Assembly: GCA_037974665.1 (NCBI GenBank)
Contig: CM075775.1
Span: 30,075,732 to 30,139,731 of the forward strand
DNA from: Ehretia macrophylla
Taxonomy: Eukaryota; Streptophyta; Magnoliopsida; Boraginales; Ehretiaceae
DNA length: 64,000 nt
Direction: 5' to 3'
Shown here: piece after piece, positions 35,220 through 45,548 of the stretch
Numbering within the stretch: position 1 is the first letter of the stretch
Layout: the number at the start of each line of letters is the position of its first letter
Position numbers and translations under genes: made by a program
The notes under the pieces: generated by a model
What the model was told of the DNA's origin: nothing
The model's database searches: none
What the model saw: the letters and a program-made list of their open reading frames with translations, nothing else

Positions 35220-35630
35220 CACACGGTAGGCTGCGAATCTCCACAATAAAGAATGTAGGCTGCGAAATTCCAAACAAAGGAATGGTAGGCTGCGAAGTGG
35301 CAAAAGGAAGTGGTAGTCTACCACATCGTGGAAAGCAACGGTAGGCTACGGGTTATGAAAGCAATTTGAAATTTGCGAGTAATGACACATAGTAGGCTGC
35401 ACAATTTCAAGAGGAAATGGTAGGTTGCAAGCTGCAAAACCAAATACAGTAGGCTGTGTGACTTTAAAAGGTAACGGTAGGATGCAAAACGACATGATTG
35501 AAATAGTTGGCTGCGAAATTCCAAAAACAAAAAAAAAACCCAAGAAACTACAGTAGGATGTGGAATCGCCTACCAACATATGGAAGGCTACGAACTACCC
35601 ACATGGTAGGTTGCAAATCGCTCCCAATAA
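35220..35630 (+). repeat. About 13 short repeats of GGTAGGCTGCGAA
   Basis: The word GGTAGGCTGCGAA, or a variant with one or two changes, recurs near 35,226, 35,252, 35,284, 35,340, 35,391, 35,419, 35,448, 35,476, 35,504, 35,551, 35,583 and 35,605, at intervals of about 26-50 bases. It lies just upstream of the 3' LTR and polypurine tract. Open frames crossing it change freely, so it does not look coding. Confidence 0.65.
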
Positions 35631-35708
35631 GGGCAAGTCGGAGTCATTTTACGAACAATTTACTCCCTAACTCGAAGACTCTTCGACTTAGGGAGTAGGG
35701 GGACAAAC

Positions 35709-36599
35709 TGTTAATGCAAAAAATGGGCTTGGACCTTCGGTCCAACCACAATGGTTCGCTTAGCCCCAGACAACGTTATTGTTCGGGCCAAGGCCCGCAT
35801 ATAGTACCTTAAGTTGCAGCCTACTACCGAAGGAGCCTACGCGGAAGCCCCTAGCTCTACGCTAAGCCCAGACATCGGGTTACCTCACTTGGGTAATTGA
35901 CGATAGACTCGGGCACGATCCATGGCCCTGACAGGTATTAGCGGATAAACAACCAAGGAAGAGTCCTAAGGGACTAGCCTACCGTAACGGATAAGCGACC
36001 GAGAAAGATACCTTAAGGGACTAGACTATTATAGCGAACGAGGATCGACAAGTTTGGATAGAGGCTTATCCTACGAGATAAGTAATTACTTCCTCAAAGT
36101 AGTCTACTCGAATGGCAAGTCCCAGGGGATAAACGACTCTCGACCTATTGCATTCGTCTAGCCTACGAGAAGCGAATGATCGGCGAAGGATTTGGGATAG
36201 AGACTACCTCTATCCTACGCGACAAGCGATCAGGTAGTCTACTTAGAGTGCAAGTCCCAAGAGTCCGTGACTCTTGGCTTGACCACACCTATAAGTAGGC
36301 CACGCCTACACAAGGAGAGGGCATCGAGCATTAGCCACATACAGCAATACCCTACCTCTCCCCTTTACGTAATCACAACCTACTCTCCTTATATCAGCGC
36401 CGCAACTACGGTAGTCTCCGATTAACCCTCTTTATAATCCTCGTTTGATCTTCCCTTCTGATAGACTACTGACTTGAGCGTCGGAGTATCTTCGGCCGGC
36501 ACCACACCGGTGTCTCAAGACTCACGTCGTTCGACTGCTTTCTGTCTCTGTAAGTTGTTAGTGGCCCGCAATCCGTGATTGTGGATTTTAACATCTACA
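35709..36599 (+). repeat. 3' LTR of Tat element
   Basis: 891-bp partner of the 5' LTR; preceded by the polypurine tract. Confidence 0.88.
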
Positions 36600-36604
36600 A
36601 CCCG

Positions 36605-37032
36605 CAAAATTGTATGCTATAAATATGTAAATATATATAAGAACTTCAACCTCCATCTCTGCGCATTTTTTTTTTTGGGGCTCAAATCTTCTACGGATTA
36701 TGGTGATGATAATAGCCATGGATGGTTGGTTTGGGCAGGAAAATAGGTGTTGTAGATGTGGGAGGTGGTGGGTAGGTGGTAGAGACGATGAGATAAAGTA
36801 TGGTGGAGTTGGTGACGGAGTTGAACAGAAGAAGATTAGTCTTTTTTTGTTTTTGTTTTTTTGTGTGTGTTTTGTGGTGTTGGGTTTTTAGTCATTTCAT
36901 CTAAATGTGGTAAATTTATTTATTTATTTTTATGTTTAGTAAGGGTCAAAGGGGGGTAAGATGTTACAAATAGTACTTTAGGAGATAAAGTGTTCTCTTG
37001 TTAAACATTAAGAAGGTTTAGTGAAATAACCT
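36605..37032. other. Right arm of the outer foldback element
   Basis: Contains a GGAGGTGGTGGGTAGGTGGTAG-like purine-rich patch and the inverted partner of 15,141-15,300. The open frame at 36,700-36,891 is low-complexity and not supported as a gene. Confidence 0.55.
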
Positions 37033-37241
37033 TTATTTTTAGTAACACTCATCAAATTTTGTCATCCTATTGAACATCAAGTTGCAAGAAATTCATAATT
37101 TAGTAGGATGTAATAACGAGAGACAATCTACCCATACGTGATACGACTAACAGGGAGGATGGCACGACCAGAAGTCTTCCACTTTAATATCATATTTTAA
37201 GAAAGCAAAAAAGTATTGTTTTCTTGATAACATTAAAAGTA

Positions 37242-37997
37242 TTGTTTTCTTGATAATGGAGATTGGGGATGTTGTGAGATAAGAAGCACAAATCATAAAG
37301 GTTCATAAAGCTACTTTTGGCTCTCTATATTTGCAAAATCTCTTCAATAATTACTTTTTAATCATTGGAAAGTGTTATACTCTTTATGAAACTTCAAGTT
37401 TTGATGATAACTTTCTAGTCGAGTCGATTCCGTCTTTTGAAATTGAGACAAAAGTAAAATAAAATAAATATTAATTAAAATATATAATAAAAATTAAGAT
37501 AGAATATCAGCATTAACAAATAAAAATATAATATAAAATAAAAAATCAAATGGTCTATATAATCAAAATAGAGATATATTGGATTAAAATAAAATAGAAA
37601 TTCTTTAAAATAGGGAAGTTGTTTTCTTGATAATGGGGATTGAGGATGTTGTGAGATAAGAAGCACAAATCAGGAAGGTTCATAGAGTTACTTTTGGCTC
37701 TCTATATCTGCAAAATCTCTTCAATAATTATTTTTTGATCGTTGGAGAGTGTTATACTCTTTATGAAACTTTAAGTTTTGATGATAACTTTCTAGTCGAG
37801 TCGATTCCGTCTTTTGTGATTGAGACAAAAGTAAAATAAAAATAATATTTATTAAAATATATAATAAAAATTAAAATAGAATATCATCATTAACAAATAA
37901 AAAACATAATAAAAAATAAAAAATCAAATGGTCTATATAATCAAACTAGAAATATATTGGATTAAAATAAAATAGAAATTCTTTAAAATAGGAAAGT
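37242..37997 (+). repeat. 377-bp tandem duplication
   Basis: Copy 1 (37,242-37,618) and copy 2 (37,619-37,997) both begin TTGTTTTCTTGATAATGG and end near AAAATAGG(G/A)AAGTT, with scattered substitutions and small indels (about 5% by eye). It is AT-rich and non-coding. The second copy is followed by AATAAGGGACT-type sequence. Confidence 0.85.
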
Positions 37998-38351
37998 TGT
38001 TGTTGTGAAATTGAAAATAAGGGACTATCGAAATAATGATAAATTAAAAGTATGGAACCTGTTGGAGTGAAATTAAAATAAGGGGTCCTTAAAGCTAAGG
38101 AAGCAACTCCAAACTTCCTAGATGCAGAGAAAAAAAAAAGGAGAAATGTTGGAGTTAGCCTAAAACACTTTGGAGACATTTACATCACCCAACGTTATTT
38201 TGTGAGATACAAACAAGTTAATGCCGAGAGAACGCCATACATTGTATACAACATTTGATAGAGTTAACTATTAAAGGGATCGGACTTGGATCATTTCTTC
38301 TATTTATTTTCTCATATGTTAAATGAGGTGCATTATAAACCTTGAGATTTA

Positions 38352-38745
38352 GGCTCTATTTGACCTAACTTTTAAACACTCAAAAGCGTTTACTGTGAGT
38401 TTAAAAGTTGAACTAATTTATTTGACCCATTTTTGAAAATGTTTTCAAGTAAAAGTTGAAGGTGAAAAAAGCTAAAAAAATGAGAAGCTTCAAATTGGAG
38501 CTTTTCAAAAAAGTCTTTTGTAAAACTGTTTTACATAATGTGGGAAACTATTTTTTTTCCTCAAATATACCCCTCCATATTTCTTAAAGTCTGATATTAC
38601 CTTCAAAATTTTTAAAAGCTTAACGTTATCTAACACAGGCAAACAGTCAACGGTTTTTGTTCAATAACACTTCTAAGAAAAGGTCTACTCTAAAAATTCT
38701 ATAATTCAAAAGTTAAAATTTCACAGTTAGGTCAAGATTAGAGCC
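38352..38745 (-). mobile_element. MITE family D copy 2 (inverted)
   Basis: The ends GGCTCTATTTGACCTAAC and GTTAGGTCAAGATTAGAGCC are inverted repeats. Read in reverse it matches the copies at 6,534, 41,566 and 62,864 (TGTGAAATTTTAACT, TTGAACAAAA, AAAAGCTC, TGAGTCAAA-type blocks). It is non-coding. Confidence 0.75.
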
Positions 38746-38749
38746 ATTC

Positions 38750-40400
38750 AGTGGTTTATCCACTCAATTCAATTATTCTGAAACGTGTATTTTGTAAATA
38801 TTTTTAGTTTAAAAAAATTATATTTCAACTTTTTACTAGAAAAAAAATATTTGTATATAAATATTAAATTTTGTATTTAAAATTTCGCTAAATAAAAATC
38901 TTAAAACCCTCCTTCCAAGGAATCGAACATTCGTTAATGTAAGCGGTGCTTTCATCCCTTCCGTACTACACTTCGCCATGAGTGTGGACTACAAGACATG
39001 CATCACTAACAATCTTTTTTTCCTGCAATGATAATTAAGGACAAGAAAGCATTGAATGAAGAGACAATGGTAATAAGCATCACCATCATCAACACCTTCA
39101 TGTTGTAATTATTTTGTCTGTGCATTGGCATAATGCGCAATGCAACCACCAAGCTCATTATTTCAATCCTTTATAAATTGCCCAAATAGATGAGGAGAAA
39201 GAAAGAATACATACATGTCATGAACTCATGGACTATTATTATTTCTCAAGACTTGTGCTGCATTTTATTTTCTTTTGGATCTGGACGGAAGTCTAACTAA
39301 TCTCTAGCATGAGATTCAGTAAGTCAAAAGTTTCATCCAACTCTTCGACTACTAGATAGGAGATGTTTCACATCTTTTATCTTTTTCGAACAGAAGGAGG
39401 AGGTCATTAGGTGCTACATCTATTGTCGTACTTTCCAAAAGTTAGAGTAAGTCAAAATTTGCAAGTCAGTTGGCGTGCCGATTTGCTTCTTTGTAGACAT
39501 TGCTTTTCATTTGCACACTCGCACACCCTCTTTAGAGTCTCGAGCTCTCTCATTTCTCAAGGCTTATATTTCTCATTTCAATTGATCATTTCATACACAA
39601 TTTAAATTGTTATAAAAAAATTTATTATATTTATTTAGCGTATGGAGCTCTCTCATTTCTCATTGCTATTGATCTCATCATATATAGTTTAAATTGTTGT
39701 CTTCACACATTTTCTAACATGCAGAGTGGATTATGCCTTTCACATGAATATATTATTTTTTTTTCAAATAATTGATGACGAGACTTGAAAATCTTTATTA
39801 ATTGAACTCTGATATTATATTAATTGACCATCTTCTTTTAAAAGTTTAAATTATTAAATGAAGATTTATTATATTGAGATTGGGCAACCAAGCAAGGGAG
39901 AATAACTAGATTGGGTTGATCACCTCCCCCTCCCACCCTCTTATAAATCTCTTGTCTTCAATACCCCGGTTAGGGAAATCTGATGGCAATTTTTGCTTCA
40001 ATTGATGAAATTATGTTGTTCAGACCAAAAAAAAAATTGAAAAAAGATCTCAGATTCTTGCTTTAAAAAACTTTAACGGACATATACATAAAATATAAGC
40101 GGAAGGAATTTAAAATTAACAAGAAACTTCCACGAGAAGGGTTAATATTTTTATTATATTGATACGTGTGTGTTGTAAAAAACAATATTGAGAAATGCAG
40201 ACCATAGAACCTATAGTCATATAATATATAGAGAAAAACTAGGATCTAGTCAACGAGGCATCTATGAAGTTAAAGAAGTGATTATTTTAAAATAGTTGTT
40301 CTAAACCGATAATAAATCTCATTTAAAATATGAGAGGATTAATAAATGAGAGGATTTGTATTCGTTTTTGTTGCATACTTACAAGGTCCAGGATTCTGGG
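38750..40400. other. Intergenic DNA, no gene seen
   Basis: AT-rich. A duplicated phrase GGAGCTCTCTCATTTCTCA-like occurs near 39,540 and 39,645. No frame with a domain. Confidence 0.45.
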
Positions 40401-40407
40401 TAACTAT

Positions 40408-40781
40408 GGCTTCGTTTGTTTGCCGTAAAATAATTTATTTATGAAAAATATTTTTTATGAAAAATATTTTTTTTTAAAATAGAATATTGAAAAATATTTT
40501 CTAGTGTTTGGATATACCGTGAGTTTCGTAAAATATTTTCTTCACCCAAAAAAAATGAAAATATTTTTTAGAATTTTGTACTAGCCGCAATTGTTGATCG
40601 GAAAATATTTTTCAGTTGAGCAATTTTCATGTGTTACCAAACACTGTAAAATTAAGAAAAAATAACCTTAATTGTTGACTAAAAAATATTTTATAATTGA
40701 TTAATTTTCTAATGTTACTAAACATCATAAAATTTGAAAAATATTTTAAGAGAAAATATATTACGGCAAACAAACGGAGCC
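40408..40781. mobile_element. PIF/Harbinger-type MITE, family C copy 2
   Basis: The ends GGCTTCGTTTGTTTGCCG and CGGCAAACAAACGGAGCC are inverted repeats, with TAT on both sides (40,405-40,407; 40,782-40,784). The interior is rich in AAAATATTTTT as in the copy at 3,501-4,061. It is non-coding. Confidence 0.75.
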
Positions 40782-40784
40782 TAT

Positions 40785-41152
40785 ATCACATCTGCTTAGA
40801 TTGTTTTCAAAATGAATGTAATGTCGTAAGACTACAAATTTGCCGTATCTGCAACTACTTTCTCCATACCCTATTGAGTTTTTTCTCTTTTTCCTTTTGG
40901 GCCGAATGCCCAATTGCCCATTCCAAACGCTAAATAGAGTTTTGAAATCGACACTTACCGTGGAAAAATTATTGTATCTAATAAATGGTCATTGGATTTT
41001 TCAAATAAAAAGTAGACCCTATAAATATATTTGTGAAAGGGTCGAATGTCGAAGTGCACATGCAAGAACTTTCCTGTACCATCTTATGCTTTCTTAAAAA
41101 GGTAGTTTGAATTGCCATTTTGACATACAAATTGGGACAAAGATAAAAACAC

Positions 41153-41188
<36 letters not shown>

Positions 41189-41560
41189 CATGAAAGGCGA
41201 AACTATAGTTCAATTTAAAACGTTGATTACAATATGTGGTTACCCGACTATTATATCCAATTTTTGAATAAAATACAAGATCTAATTAAAAGGTGTCACG
41301 TGTATTTAAAAATTAAAAATAGGTGTTAATACACGATGTCATCTATCCAAACACAACTAAAGACTTTGCTTTTACTAGGAATAGTTTTAGCATAAGTTCT
41401 TATGGTAGACTTACAATCACTTTGAAGATAGATTGTACAGTAATCATCATTAACGATATTTAGAAATAAAATTACACTTTGTTTCTACATTTGCTTATTT
41501 TTTTATCTCAGTTTGCAAAAATCAATTCTTATCAATCCAGAACTATCGAATTTCTTCAGT
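40785..41560. other. Intergenic DNA, no gene seen
   Basis: Includes a run of about 30 T at 41,159-41,188. The overlapping short frames at 40,697-41,097 show no domain. Confidence 0.45.
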
Positions 41561-41565
41561 ATTAA

Positions 41566-41954
41566 GGTTTTGTTAGGTTTAATTGTGAAATTTTAATTTT
41601 TGAATTGTAGAATTTTTAATAGTAGATCATTGGTTAGAAGTGTTGTTGAACAAAAGACCCGTTACTGTTTGGCCTATGTTGTGCAGTGTTGAACTTTTAT
41701 AAATTTTGTGAGCAATGTTGGACTTTCAAAAATAAGGAGGGATATATTTGAGAAAGAAAAAAAAAACAATTTCTCATATTATGTAAAAACAGATTTGCCA
41801 AAAGCCTTTTTTAAAAAGCTCCATTTAGAGCTTCTTATTTTTTGATTTTTTCAGTTTTAACTTTTACATAAAAATACTTTTAAAAATGAGTCAAACATAT
41901 TAATTTTAACTTTACTCACATTTTTGAGTATCCAAAAATTAGACCAAACGGAAC
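41566..41954 (+). mobile_element. MITE family D copy 3
   Basis: The left end GGTTTTGTTAGGTTTAATTG and right end TTAGACCAAACGGAAC are imperfect inverted repeats. TTAA flanks both sides (41,562-41,565; 41,955-41,958). The interior blocks match the other three copies. It is non-coding. Confidence 0.75.
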
Positions 41955-41959
41955 TTAAG

Positions 41960-42619
41960 ACAAATTCAACCCAATTATTGTCTTTGACTTTTGTGACGAA
42001 GTTAATTTGAATGAGTAATTACCAACACATAACAAATTTTAAAAGCAAACAATTTTCTAATCAACTAGTAAATGCATCTAGTTCCACCCACTAAATGTTA
42101 GCCGTATTTACGATTTTTTTTTTTTTTTGTTGGAATATCTTTACATACTCAACGACTAAAACATAACATTACTTGTTGCGCATTGAAAGTATAGAAACAA
42201 GCTCCATATTTCAATATTAAGACATGTACATCCCCGACCTATAAAGAAAAGACATGTAGACGCCCATCGAATTTTAATGTTGTAGATTGTATCTTTTAAG
42301 GATGGTAACACGTACATGCAAAAATTGATAAATTTAAATTCGAACCTGATTAGCCTATTTTGTTACAAATTCAAACTTGAAACTTGACTAGGTTTAATAA
42401 AGAAACCTAAATCTCTAAATATTTAAAAATTCAAAGTTACTTGAACCCAATAGTTAATAAAAAAAATCAATTAAATTGAAAAATAGCATAAAAAGAATGT
42501 TAAAAAAACTAAATTTAAAATATATACACATCTAACTGTGTGTAGGCTTATACATCCCTTTTTTAAAAGTCAATATATTGATTATATATGTGTGCATGTG
42601 TGTGTATATATATTTTTAA

Positions 42620-42660
<41 letters not shown>

Positions 42661-43224
42661 CAGAGTGTGTGTGAATGCGAAAAAAAGCAAGTAGACAACA
42701 AAGAAATGCAAAAAAAAAAAAAGTTAAAGACGTTTTTAATATTAGCTATGGTGAAGTCAGAAGAGAAATGTTATCCTAATGTTACTAATCTTTTGGGCAT
42801 TTTAGTTATTTGGGCTACGACGTTGGCCCATTTTCTATAATTTCTAGTATTGGGCCATTGTCACTGATAATGTACATTTATGACTATAATTCTGGATACT
42901 GGCCTATTGGGCCAATATAGAACATTATAAAAATTATATATTCCCCCTCTCTCTATATATATGTTATTTGAGTTGAGTTTCAGGGTTACTTGAGTTGAGT
43001 TTCAGGGTTTTCAAACTCTATAAGAAAACTCATCGGACTAACTGTTAGTAACTTCTTATAAAAATTAAATACTAACGGCTGAATAATCTTTCTAATTCCT
43101 AATTAAGTCAAGTATCGATTGGTTTCAAATTCATATCTTATTTGCTACCATCCCTACTTTCTCTTCACCTAATGAAAAAAGAAAAGAAATAAAGAAAAGC
43201 CTTCCATAGTTGCACCCACATTCA
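41960..43224. other. Intergenic DNA with (AT)n(GA)n microsatellite
   Basis: A compound microsatellite of TATATATA then GAGAGAGA lies at about 42,619-42,675. A short duplication TTGAGTTGAGTTTCAGGGTT occurs at about 42,967-43,010. No gene seen. Confidence 0.5.
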
Positions 43225-43232
43225 GTCCTTAG

Positions 43233-43418
43233 CAGTGGCGGACCCAAGCACCCACATTCAAGGTGTGCACTCGTACAATGAGAGAGTTCAGTATGTGCAC
43301 AAAGTGTGAAATATAATAATTTTTCTAAAAAAAATACCAAAAAATAAAAAAATTTTATTTTTTTCCAAGGTGAGGATGTGCACGTGCACATCCTCACCAT
43401 AAGGTCAATCCGCCCCTG
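43233..43418. mobile_element. Short hAT-type MITE
   Basis: It begins CAGTGGCGGACC and ends GGTCAATCCGCCCCTG, inverted repeats around CAGNGGCGGA. The flanking 8-mers GTCCTTAG and GTACTCAG agree at six of eight positions, consistent with an aged 8-bp duplication. It is 186 bp and non-coding. Confidence 0.65.
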
Positions 43419-43429
43419 GTACTCAGTTG

Positions 43430-45385
43430 TACAGGAAATGATCCAGAACGAAATAGTTCATAGACAACAAGCCTTTTTTGGTTTTTAAGTGCTATTATGA
43501 AGAGATTTTACTTCTATGATGTCAGGCTCATGTAAGGCCTTCTAATACAAAAAGTGTATGGGACCTACATCCTTGTGAGTGAGAGAGGTCTCATAGAAGA
43601 CTACCCATTATGAATGTGAAGAATAGCTATAGTCGTAAATGGAAGCTTACTTTTTTAAGTAGCAAGTCCATTTTTATTCTTTTCCTTTTCGAGAATAGAA
43701 TTTGGGTTCACTGTGATAAAATAAAGGAAAAAGAAGAGTAACTCAGTTATGCGAAACAAGCTTCTTGCAAAAACATAGCTGTTCCAACAAAGCAATATAT
43801 GACCATAAAAAATAAAAAAAACAAAAAAAAAACACACACACAGAAATTTGTCATCATGCAATTGTAGTATGTTTGAAGATAATTTAAAACAAGGAAAATA
43901 AAAATCATCTTTGTTGTTTCTCTTTTTGGATCCAACTCTCTGCAATAATGCCCCACCTAGAATAAAACCCAAGAGTTAAAAGTTATAGCTGAAAATTAAT
44001 GCAAATAATAAAGATCAAATCAAATAAAATTATAGAGGACATATGTGGAATAATGAAAAATATTCTATTTGTCATCACAAATGAAACGTCTCTCACAACA
44101 AGGTGTGTCCCACATATGTGAGTCCCACATAAATGTGAGTGATGAAACTACCTATCATGACGGATAAAATATTTTCCCGTGAAACAAAAAGAAAAAAAAA
44201 AACAGTATAAAGATGATTAGTAAGCGAAGTGGTAAGATAACGACCCAACAACCTAAATGGTCTAGTAAAAAATTGAACCTTACTTTGATGGATGGACAAT
44301 AACCACTTAGCCCACAAATACAACAGAGACAGTTATTAGATGTCCAATACTATACTTGTATTGTTTGAAGGTGACTAACTTGAATCCTACTTAGAAAAAG
44401 AAAAAAGCACTTGAATCTTGTGTTTCATTAATGTGAAGAACTTGTGCTTACAATTTTCCACTATCCTAATGACTCGAGCGTACAAATTTTTTACCAAAAA
44501 TTTCTTATCGTCTAATAATTTTCGTTCACACGTTTAATTCGTGATAACAAATATTACCAATATTCTTGAACTTTTTAATAATTAGATGATGTGAACAACT
44601 AGCAAGATGCAAGAAAGGGATGAAACACATAAAATTTTAGCATTCATATGATGTTTATCCTTTTCTCTTTGCCTTTTGGAGTTATGTTTGTAGCTTTGCT
44701 AATCTTTTGGTGCAACTACAAGATGGGTTTTTGTTTTTTATTTATGTTATTATTGATAACAATGCCATAATATTCTTGACTACTAAGTTGCTAACGTTAA
44801 ATCCTAACAATGTTATGAATCAATTTCTTATGGGACCAAAAATTGAAATTAGAATGTAAGAATATGCATTATACATGAGTTTCAAATATATTGCTTAGAC
44901 AAAAATTGAAATTAGAATATAAGAATATGCATTATGCATTTTTGTAGCTTCTGTTAATCTTTTCATCTTGAATTGTTATGGCTATTTTTTGGTCTTTAAC
45001 ACAACATCTTTTAAATTTGAATTATTTTGAAGAATGATAAGTTGCCTTTTCTTTTCCTTCTTTTTTTTTTATAAAAAATTTGAAAAACAAAACAAATTCA
45101 ATTCTCATAAACAAAATAGATGGGATGGAAAAATATGTATAATTTGCATTTGTATCTTATACTTTTATTTTATTTTCTGAGTTCTTGTATAATTTGAATC
45201 CGTTTATATTTATCTTATTTAATTAATAAATATGTTACTTGATAAAAATAGGAAAAAAATGGGATGGAAAAAAAATGAGTACATGATATTAAACCCCATC
45301 CTTGGACTCCAGAAACATCTCCAAATTCAAATTACCATACACCCGCGCAACATAGAATCACAACCCCTCCCCTTCATCTTCCCTT
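43430..45385. other. Intergenic DNA upstream of HD2, no gene seen
   Basis: AT-rich sequence with short frames on the reverse strand (43,655-44,323) that show no domain. A duplicated phrase AAAAATTGAAATTAGAAT-TAAGAATATGCATTA occurs near 44,838 and 44,899. Confidence 0.45.
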
Positions 45386-45507
45386 TATATATAGAGTATT
45401 TGATTCCCGAACCCTAATATTGCCATTGCTCACACTCTCTCTCAGCCTCTTTCTAAAACCCTAAAATTCCTTTTACTTTCTCTCTCTAAAAAAAGCTCTT
45501 CACTTCC

Positions 45508-45545
<38 letters not shown>

Positions 45546-45548
45546 GCA
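45386..45548 (+). promoter_or_regulatory. HD2 core promoter and 5' UTR
   Basis: TATATATA at 45,386-45,393 is a good TATA box, 156 bases before the start codon, implying a 5' UTR of about 120 bases. A telobox AAACCCTAA lies at 45,456-45,464 and ACCCTAA at 45,411-45,417; such boxes are common near starts of plant growth- and ribosome-related genes. A (CT)n(AC)n microsatellite at 45,507-45,546 abuts the start codon. Element identities are inferred from consensus. Confidence 0.55.

Larger units (their letters stand above)
25400..36599 (+). mobile_element. Ty3/gypsy Tat-lineage element, TSD ACCCG
   Basis: LTRs of equal length, 25,400-26,290 and 35,709-36,599 (891 bp each), start TGTTAATG and end CATCTACA. 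I count about 29 substitutions and no indel between them. A perfect 5-bp duplication, ACCCG, flanks the element (25,395-25,399; 36,600-36,604). Primer site TGGCGCCCACCG begins at 26,294; polypurine tract AGGGAGTAGGGGGA precedes the 3' LTR. Order gag, protease, RT, RNase H, extra RNase H, integrase marks the Tat/Ogre group of plant gypsy. A 3.9-kb non-coding, repeat-rich tail follows pol. Confidence 0.88.
15141..37032. mobile_element. Outer foldback element (MULE-type) hosting the nested retrotransposons
   Basis: The left end starts GGGTTAATTTCACTAAACCC. The right end, read in reverse, starts AGGTTATTTCACTAAACC, and the inverted match continues for about 150 bases (TTAATGTTTAACAAGAGAA and TTTGACCCTTA occur in both arms). 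A duplication TATTTTTAG flanks it at 15,132-15,140 and 37,034-37,042. With the inserted retroelements removed, roughly 840 bp remain (15,141-15,378, 25,227-25,394, 36,605-37,032). The residue is non-coding as far as I can read. It resembles family B in architecture. Confidence 0.75.
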
